Assembly: GCF_000002995.4 (NCBI RefSeq)
Contig: NW_025062479.1
Coordinates: forward strand, 460,501-524,500
DNA length: 64,000 bases
Direction: 5' to 3'
Source: Brugia malayi
Taxonomy: Eukaryota > Nematoda > Chromadorea > Rhabditida > Onchocercidae
Shown here: positions 55,551-64,000 of the stretch, one piece after another
How positions within the stretch are numbered: the first letter of the stretch is position 1
Layout: each line of letters opens with the position of its first letter
Position numbers and translations under genes: made by a program
Notes under the pieces: generated by a model
Databases searched by the model: none
What the model was told of the DNA's origin: nothing
The model's input: only the letters and a program-made list of their open reading frames with translations

Positions 55551-58500
55551 GTAAGTCATATTTATTTCCTGAATAGATCATGCCGATACAAGGAGATCGA
55601 TCCTATAACCAGTTTCCATAAGATTATTGATGAATCTGCAGGGAATTTTTTCTCTAAAAATGTTTCCTAGCATTAACTGGAGATTTTTTTCCAAAGTTGA
55701 AGTATATGAAAGGTTCAAATTGATGTACCTGACATTAGTCTTGTTAATTATACATCCTAAATTTGAATAAATTGTTCATGTTTCTTTCTTTTTTTTTTTC
55801 AAACAATTATGTTTAAAGATGCGAAATTCTGATTCATTTCAAATGGTAGCTAAAAATCTTAATGTAAAAATTAGCAAAATGACGTGCGCTATTCTTCCAG
55901 AAAGTATTTCTTTTTCATTTTGAAATGCTTGCTGAACAATACGCTGAAATCTTTTTTTTTTGAAATCATTTCATTCCGTTGAAATCTCTTTTTTTTTTTT
56001 CAAAAAATTATCAGCAGAACTCGTCATTTATGTGCACTCTTTAATTCCATTTAGATGCATTTCCAACAAAATTTTTGTCATTCTTTTCGGCGTACCGTCT
56101 TGTTGCATAACAATCTTCCATGTTTTATCATTTTACATTCTATACTTCGATCTTTGTCGTATCCTCCAGGCAGCCTTCAAAATTACGTCCTATTTACAGT
56201 AACAGAAAATTTTGAAACAATTTCCTTTTTCTTCTAGCATTACAATTTTAGAAAAAAAAAACGAAAAGAACGAAAAAAACAAATCATTTAAAGCAAAAAA
56301 AAAAATGCATTCATTTGATAATCCAAGCTAAAATATCTTTTGTAATCACTTAATAAATTAAATGAAATTTCTTACTGACAGTTAGTTATCTTATTAAGAA
56401 ACAGGTTGCTTGTTTATATAGAATAATATATAGTATTTCAGATGATAAATTATGCAGAATAATACAATATTTAAGTTGGTAAATAAGATTTGATTGTTGT
56501 CTATGCCTCTCACCTATATATATTTATTATCAAGTTCCAAAGAATTAATTCATTTCTCTGAAATGATAATTCCTGAGAGCTCTTCAAACAGATATTTTCT
56601 GATCACCAAAATTTCATTGCTGTTGAATTACAGTAATATTCAGTTCACTTCCATCTCTTATTTCTTTTTAAATTCTATTATTGAACATTCTAACCATTTT
56701 CTTTTATTTATTTTTTTCTAGTATTTCCCTTGTCATACAAGTTAATAGAATGTTGTATTCTTTTTTGCCAAATATTGTTTTAATCTCAAAATTTTAGTGA
56801 TTAATTTTGTAGAGAAATTCTCCGTTTTTCTTTATATCTTTTTTTTTTTTTTTTTAAGACTGTACTTTAAATGAATTATGTTGTCCTGTGTTCCACCAAG
56901 AAATTTTTTACCTTTGCAATAAATGGCAATAGCAACTGTTTATTTCCGTTCAAATTACAGCAAATATAAAGTTTGATAAATGAGCATAGCAAAAAATTGT
57001 TAACATGCGATAATCTCTGTTTAAAAATCTTTACATTACCAAAATTTGTCAACAGTTAGCTTTTTTTTTTTTTCCTTTTTCTTGCCAGCTTTTTTATTTC
57101 AAAAACTTCTTTGTCAATATTTAATAATTGGAATCAATAAGGTGTCATATTAACTTGCAACATCTCTGAAATATTCCATAACGACAACGAAATATATGTT
57201 TAGCAATCAATGACTCATCGATTATCAACACTATGCTATTTTCATTATCATCACATTGCCACGATAATCTTTAGTCGAATATTTTTTTCTCCATTATCGT
57301 TTTTGAAGTTCACATTGCTACTTTCTCGAATGACTCCAAATATCGTTATCTGTTCATTCTTTGATGTAATAGAAACAGAAGAAAAAGAAGCATTTTTTTT
57401 TTCTTTTTTCTTATTAGACGAAAAATAAAATTTCGAAGGGGAACGATTTAAATAGAAAATTTTTGATTTCATCAGTTAAACATTGCACACTGTGAAAATA
57501 CTTGAATTTTTGACTCTTAAAGATTCGTCTTTTTTTTTTCCCTACTACAAATTTATTTTAATTTTTAATAGCTATCTCACAATTAGCAATTTAAGAGATT
57601 TTGCTTTGAAAGGAAAAATATAGTGAAGAAAGTGATCTTTTTCAGTATGGAAAGTATTTCAATGCACATAAATTTGACAGTAAAGTGGGTTTCTATTTAT
57701 CACACATTGCTGAATTTTCATTTTTTCATTTTAGAAAGATATCAATGATAAGTGCAAAACGGTACTTCATGTTTATTATAAATAATTTGATAAAATTTTA
57801 ACTGTAATTCCAAACTATCATTTTAAATTCTAACATTAAATTTAAAATGCCACCTGTTTAAGAGATATTGTCATGTGTAAAAATGAGGAAATTCAGTGTT
57901 CGATATTATCATAGACTTAAATGTTTACGATATACACAATTTGTTTGTTGCATTCGAGCAAAATAATTCAATTTTTTTTAACTCGAATAATCTCAGAAGA
58001 ACAATAGCATATTTAGTACACGTGTATTTTAGCCGTGTTCCGTTATTGTCTTTGTTGTTTTTACATTACGTTTGATTACGTCGCTTCTATAATCAATCGA
58101 ATACTATGGATGAAATTTTGAAACCTGGATATTTAGGTATTATTACACTTAAAATTGCACTTGGAAAATTATACATTTCTTTTGCTTCACTTTTGTTTAT
58201 TTAAACTGATTCTGGAATTGAATTTTAAAAACTTTTGTTCAGCTATTTTCATGGTTAATTGTTCTCGAAAGCCGGATGTAACAATAATATAGAAACACAA
58301 TTTCATATTGGAGCCATTATTAGTGACCGATATTAGTGGTAGTACAATGACGCTGAATTAATAATTTATTTTTATTTGATACCAGCAGCATATGTTGTGC
58401 AGTCGTATTGAAATACCAAAAAATTACAGTTCCTTTGGTTTATAACGATCAGATATATTCAATTTTTATTGTATTGGATGACAACATTTCCTTCAAATTA

Positions 58501-61124
58501 CCGAGCAATTTTACGAAGTATTCGGCTAATTTCTTATTTGTATTTTCATCGATCATTCCAACTGTTCCATTTTTTATTATTTTTATTTTTTCTTTCTAAT
58601 TTCTTTTTTCCTTCATTGCTCTTTTCGTTATTTTTCCATCGTTTCATCTCGCGTTTTAACTGCTTGTTTGGTTTTCTTTCTTTTTTTTTTTTTTTTTTTC
58701 TTTAATTTTCGTTTCACTTTTCTTGTTTTTGTTTTTGACCATCATTGTCCAGCATCCATGTCTCTTCGATTATCATCATCGCCCCAATAATCTTTCCATC
58801 AATATCTCACTTTTCATCTTCAAAACAACTGGTTCATTCTGGCACAACAAAAAAATATGACTAATTCTATCTGTAATATTAAATTTACATCAACCATTCT
58901 ATATCCAATAATTGTCTATGCTATCATATCATATCACGAAGACTACACATTCGATGATGACACATCTACTGTTTCCATTAATTTCAAATATCAAAATTAA
59001 TGTTTGTCTCACCTTAGCTTAATGTTAATATAATGTTAGTAATAATTTGAGCTTAGAAAAACTTGCCAGTATAGATATAAAGCTGAAATAGTCCATTGAT
59101 CATTTTTTGATAATATTTGAAACTTTTCGAGCAATTATTTTTGCGGAAAATCTAAACCGTTTTGGTCTATCATCTTCATGGACATAATTTTGCAGATTTC
59201 TTATATTAATCCCAATACAAAGGAATATGCAAAAAAAAAAAAAAAAAAAAACAGTAAATTTCTTAAGTGTATAAGCAAAAAATTGCTTCATTAAAAAGAA
59301 ATTTTTTCACTTATTTTTTTGTTTCAAATTTAAATATAACAGTTATTGCTTTTTTTTCTTCAAATAATTTTGATCCATCCAAATTTAAGTTTGACTTTCT
59401 GAGGTTTCTTACTGCTTCTACTAGAAATAAGTTCTTTTCTCGTCTGACTTCTTATTGATTCACCATAATTCCTAATTACATTTTATTACTAGTAAACCCT
59501 CAGGGTGCATATTGTACGGTAACTGTTATCATTAAGATCGAAATTAATAGTTAAGAGGATTATTCTTACCAGTTCAAGCAAAATTATGACATTTGATCCA
59601 GATAAACAATCAAATGAAAATATGCACAAAGCAAAAAGATTCCAGGTGAACAAACAATGATGTGAAATTCCATCGACTCATTAGCATGAAAAATTTTTCA
59701 GCAGTAATTAACTAGTGAGAGAGATTTTAATATTTCCTCTAAAAATGATTTAATTTCAGTGGCCTGCTAATTTACCGTTGAAACATATATTTCATGAAAT
59801 TCAAAACCAATCTTTTTTTAAAATTTCAAAAATGACATTACCACACAGAGATTTTAATATTCCAAAAAGTCATTTACTGAAACACCACAATACTTATTAA
59901 TCCTTCGACAGCTAGACTACACTAACTTCTTTCACATTCATGTTTACATTTTTACTTATTTGCATGCCCGGAAAAATCTAATAAATTGCTAAAGATTCTC
60001 ATTTATCTGACAATTACTCAATGGAACCAAAAACTATGCGTCATCAAGCCATCTCATTCTTCAGCCATCAATTTAAATTGCTAAAATACACATTCTTCAC
60101 TGCTCCGCCATATCTTACGCACAAAATGTTATTAAGAACGATTGTCCAATAATGAAAATGAGAAAAGAGTGAAGAATATAGGTAGACGTAAACAAAATGA
60201 TATTTGTATATATCTTTACAAGAATAGTTAAATTTAACAAGGAAATTAATACCGGAACTTTAAGATGGTAAACAATAACAACAATGTACTTTAATGTTTT
60301 TTGTTCGGTGAACAGATGCATGTCTTCAGTTTTCCGTGTATTTACATTGGAAATCTCTATCAATGGAGATGGCGGGGTAGAGGACGGGTTAAGGTGTACC
60401 AGGTAATAATAACATACACACAGACACAGACAGACATATACATTACATACACACATACAAAACACCGTTAGCCATTCTTGTCAACCGTCTATCCTTAACA
60501 ATTTTGACTCATTTAGTGTTCATTTCTAGTTCTTTTTCACATTCAATCATTTATAGTTTGCTGTTTTCTCTTTTTCAAAAAGATTTTTTTTTTTTTGTTT
60601 TTTGAAAAATTTGATGAATTAATCTGAAATACGTAATTAGTTTTGTGAAATACTCCTGAAATACTCCTTTAATATGTAATCATAAAATAGATCATTGATT
60701 CATTTGCATCAATATCTACCCAAAAAATTTACAACATTTCACAATTTCACTAGTATTTTAGCTTGTACAAAACCATTATCTTTGAATAATTGAATGAAGG
60801 AAAAAAAAAAGACATTATAAATAAGCTACAGTTTCTTCGTTATTGCTATTCTGCAAGATTTACATTTCCACATTCATTTCTGATGTGATTTTTTTTTCCT
60901 CTTCTTGTTTTTTTTTTTAACTTCATAACACTTCGACTTTATTCGCTTACATAATCAGACTTAGGTAATAAAAAAAGAAAAAACATTTCAGCAACAAATT
61001 GTGAAAGTAGTAAGTTAAAAAAAAAAATACATTAACATTCCCTTCAACACATCTGGTTGGAAGATAAATCATTAATTAGCAGAAAATGTGACAACAATGT
61101 TTTACATAACTGAATCATTTGCAG
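55551..61124. other. Gene-poor region, no gene identified
   Basis: About 5.6 kb, very T-rich on the plus strand, with no conserved frames. Simple sequence includes T-runs and a CA/CAGA-rich tract near 60412-60460. It may be intron if the orphan exons at 55416 and 61125 belong together, but that is not shown. Confidence 0.45.
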
Positions 61125-61307
61125 TATAATTTTGATCTTAATCGAGAATCGGTAGATCAAATTCTCTACCGTGCTCGTACCTATACACAGATGACACTTT
61201 GCAATGAGCAAAAATTGTGGGATACAGTCAAAAACAGTACAACAACCATCGTTAACAGCGGCTTCAACTGTAACAGTTTTATTAACATCTGCAACGATTT
61301 CAATTGA
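61125..61307 (+). other. 61-codon open frame directly upstream of FAM20 (uORF, leader or last exon of another gene)
   Basis: Begins right after a strong acceptor (ATTTGCAG ending 61124) and stays open for 61 codons to a TGA at 61305. Base composition is less AT-biased than the flanks and it contains NSTT and several Cys, as in a secreted protein. There is no ATG at its start, so it would need an upstream exon; an internal ATG (61191) could serve as a uORF start. Only 12 bases separate its stop from the FAM20 ATG, with no splice site between. It is therefore either FAM20 5' leader or the last exon of an upstream gene overlapping that leader. Confidence 0.35.
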
Positions 61308-61319
61308 AACGACAACATT

Positions 61320-63936
61320 ATGCGTATATATATTCGAAAATTAGCATTTATTGTTTGTGTCACATTTTTTACCATTATCATCTTGTTATCAGTGATACGG
61401 AAGGATGAAAGTTCCGGTAAGATAATCATTGCGATACGATAAAAATTGTTGGAGAGAATTGCAGATACCTGCAAATCTTTGCCTGATACTATTTCTTAAT
61501 TCATGATAAGTCGATTTAATGAAAATGAATTTAAAAATCTTATAATTTCGTTATCAGTTTTCCCCACTGGAATCGTTATAATTGACAATAAACATAAAAA
61601 TTTGATCAGTTATTTACTGAAATTTCATATGCTCAATAAGTTTTGAATATGTTCAGTAAAACAATTATTTCAGAATGGTTAAAAAGACATCAAAAACTAA
61701 ATTTTCAACGACCAATTCCACATGTCGCTTATGTGCAAGAACAAAATATTTATAAGTATATGACTAAAGATAGCGATGTTTCTCGTTTTTTTGGTATAAA
61801 AACCTTTCGTTTTCCTTTTTTCTTTTTTTTTGAACTTTAATCAAACAGGTCATAAAAAGGTCATGAAAATTAGTGACTGCAGAAAAAAGAAAAAAAGAGT
61901 TAAAAACCTCGAAAAAATTAACAGTGAAGAAATTTTCAACTTCTCTCTTTGATTCTCAAAAAAAAAAAAAAAAAAAAAACGAATTCTTGTTCAGAATGGA
62001 TTACATCTCCTACCATAAATTATGATGCCAAAAGAAAGAAAATTTCAGTACCACATATCAATTGGACATTGGCGAAACAGCTAGGTCAATATTTATTTCA
62101 TTTAAATATTTCGGAAATGATTACAAAAGAATGTCCGAATAACGAAACTTTGCGACAGTTTTGGAAAAACAAGAATGGGTAAGTACTAAAAGTGATACTT
62201 GTAAACAATTGAAATTAAGCAAACTAATTGTTTTTTGAAATTAATTAGTAAATAATTTTCCTTTTTTTTTAATTGCCAAAAAATGATTAGTCAATTGATT
62301 TTCGGAGAATTTATAGTATATTAATAATGAATTACTTATAGAAAAATTGTACCGGAAAGAGATTCATGGGAGAAATTTTATGCGGACATTGGCAGTTGTG
62401 ATGTATACAGGGATGAAGAAGTATGCATTAAACTTTGATTACATTGTTATCAGTGTAAGAGATAATAATATAGCTTTGATTGCATTGTTATCAGTTTGAG
62501 TGATAATAACTTTCTCGTAACTTTTACCATTAATTTTTAAATAATCATAATTATTCGGCATTGAAACAATTCTGGCTGTAATGATTGATGACATTCCTTC
62601 GATATAATTAATAGGTAGAGTTAGACATTACTCTATGATAGCCGAAAGAGAAAAATGATTATATGGCGGGCATTCATATTCATTAAGGAGTGGGAATGTA
62701 AGATTCCTTTATACGATGAATATTTATCTGAAAAAATAACGATGCTGAATTGCTCAGAACAGTTTACTCTTATTTTGTTAACGTTCAATAAATCTAAATT
62801 AAAAAATAATTTCATCTTTTTTTTTTTTTTTTTTTCGTTTACATCTGCAGGTTGTAGACAATTTGTTAAATGATTTGACCAAATTACCATTGAAATCTGT
62901 AGCTATTATGGATGGTGGAACACAAGTTAAGCTTATCTTCACATTTGAAAATGACCAGCAGGCGGTTTTTAAACCTATGCGGTATGTTTTCTTCTTTATT
63001 TTTGATAGTTCAAATTTTATTGCGCTTTTCGTCATAAACATATTTTATTGCACATTTGAACATATATATGATTTTTTAAACCATAAATTTAACTCGTCAT
63101 CAAGATGTCAAACTGAAAAAAAATACTAAATTAATATCTCTGATGTAATTAATATTTGGAATTTTAAATGCTTTTTTTTTTTTTGAATTCTCTCATTATC
63201 AAAGAGTAGAAGAATTTTAAATTTCAAGTTTAATTTTTTTTTAGTTTTATAAATTTAAGTTTCAACCTACCAAATGAGTGGCCATTTATTATTGAAATGG
63301 GAAAGAAGAGGAAGAAATGTCTGCTAAGATTCGGTTAAGCATAAGATAAAAAACAAATTCCAATGAATTTTCGATTAAAATTAGAGCTGAGAAAGCTGAA
63401 AGCTACTGTGTATACAACTATCAAAGTCATTTAACAATCAAAACTTTGAACGATCAATGAATCAAAAAATATTTTGACCACTTCAATTATTAATGGCATA
63501 GAGAGAAATTCACTGTCACTTGCATATGTTTTGCACTGAATTATTAATTAGTCATAATTAATCGTATTAAATTAATCACGTCAATTGCTACTTAATTATT
63601 TGAATCAACCACTTTCTTTTAATACAAAACATATTTGAGACATGAAAAATCAATATAAATGTTTAAGTTTATTTTTAAGTCTAAACTTTTTTGTTTTTGG
63701 TTCCTATTTGCGCAAATGGAATGTAATAAATTTTGAAAAATTTTAGAAAACACAGAATAGTGGGAATTACTACAAATTGAGAAAAATTTAGAACAGAAAA
63801 GACTGAAATGAAAAATATGGTAAAGAGAAATTCGTAATTTCAGATTCGGCCGTGATTATGAATCCGATCCGAATCACTTTTACTTCAACGATTTCGAACG
63901 TCATAATGCTGAAATTGCAACATTTCATATGGACAA
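61320..63936 (+). CDS. famk-1: FAM20-family secretory-pathway kinase, 5' part (cut by window end)
   Basis: FAM20 kinases work in the Golgi lumen; FAM20C phosphorylates secreted proteins at S-x-E sites and FAM20B phosphorylates xylose in proteoglycan linkers. Exons in phase: 61320-61416, 61674-61793, 61995-62178, 62342-62420, 62851-62981, 63844-63936; the next donor is GTATGT at 63937 and the rest lies outside. The first exon encodes a type II signal anchor ([18 protein letters not shown]). The kinase N-lobe is clear: [31 protein letters not shown] with the ATP-binding Lys, and [17 protein letters not shown] with the conserved Glu. [14 protein letters not shown] is closer to FAM20C ([14 protein letters not shown]) than to FAM20B. 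The catalytic DRHHYE and metal-binding DNG motifs are expected downstream and cannot be checked here. Confidence 0.9.
62433..62511. repeat. Tandem duplication (unit about 41 bp) in a FAM20 intron
   Basis: CTTTGATTACATTGTTATCA at 62433 is repeated with few changes from 62474. Both copies lie in the intron after exon 62342-62420. Confidence 0.8.
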
Positions 63937-64000
63937 GTATGTCATCGAACTATCAAATTGCAAAAAAAAAAAACCACTAAATTAATATATAATGTGATTA

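Overview
The window is AT-rich eukaryotic DNA (roughly 70% A+T by eye) with many short-to-medium introns, GT..AG junctions, acceptors mostly ending TTTCAG or similar, and animal-specific gene families. Gene content, intron sizes and base composition fit a parasitic spirurid nematode, most likely a filarial worm. The species assignment is inference. The short open frames that a six-frame translation gives are mostly single exons, so I rebuilt gene models by joining exons whose reading phases match.

Layout: (1) 1-2.7 kb, no gene seen, one perfect 29-bp hairpin. (2) 2.78-10.6 kb, +, a 24-exon coiled-coil protein of the FAM184 family. (3) 12.6-15.8 kb, +, an N-terminal RASSF (RASSF7/8/9/10 type) Ras-association protein. 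(4) 19.0-22.0 kb, +, sideroflexin. (5) 22.8-25.2 kb, -, a 242-residue protein with signal peptide, one Ig domain and one membrane segment that I cannot name. (6) 25.9-27.4 kb, a 1,421-bp perfectly palindromic, internally deleted LTR-retrotransposon derivative flanked by a 5-bp target duplication, in the space between two divergent genes. (7) 27.9-32.35 kb, +, an FBF1/DYF-19-like transition-fibre coiled-coil protein. (8) 33.1-38.9 kb, -, eEF2 kinase (alpha-kinase). (9) 40.7-45.6 kb, -, Miro (mitochondrial Rho GTPase). (10) 45.6-61.1 kb, about 15.5 kb with no convincing gene. (11) 61.3 kb to the right edge, +, the 5' half of a FAM20-family secretory-pathway kinase, cut by the window end.

The genes do not form one pathway. 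Two (FAM184-like, FBF1-like) are centrosome/cilium coiled-coil proteins; two (eEF2 kinase, Miro) belong to families that sense calcium; sideroflexin and Miro are mitochondrial membrane proteins. The four reconstructed models with complete, unambiguous start-to-stop phase (RASSF-type 343 aa, sideroflexin 325 aa, eEF2 kinase about 720 aa, Miro 632 aa) have lengths close to their families' norms, which supports the splicing.

The most unusual objects are the palindromic LTR element, the unnamed Ig-TM protein, and a 61-codon open frame that stops 12 bases before the FAM20 start codon within the same apparent exon.
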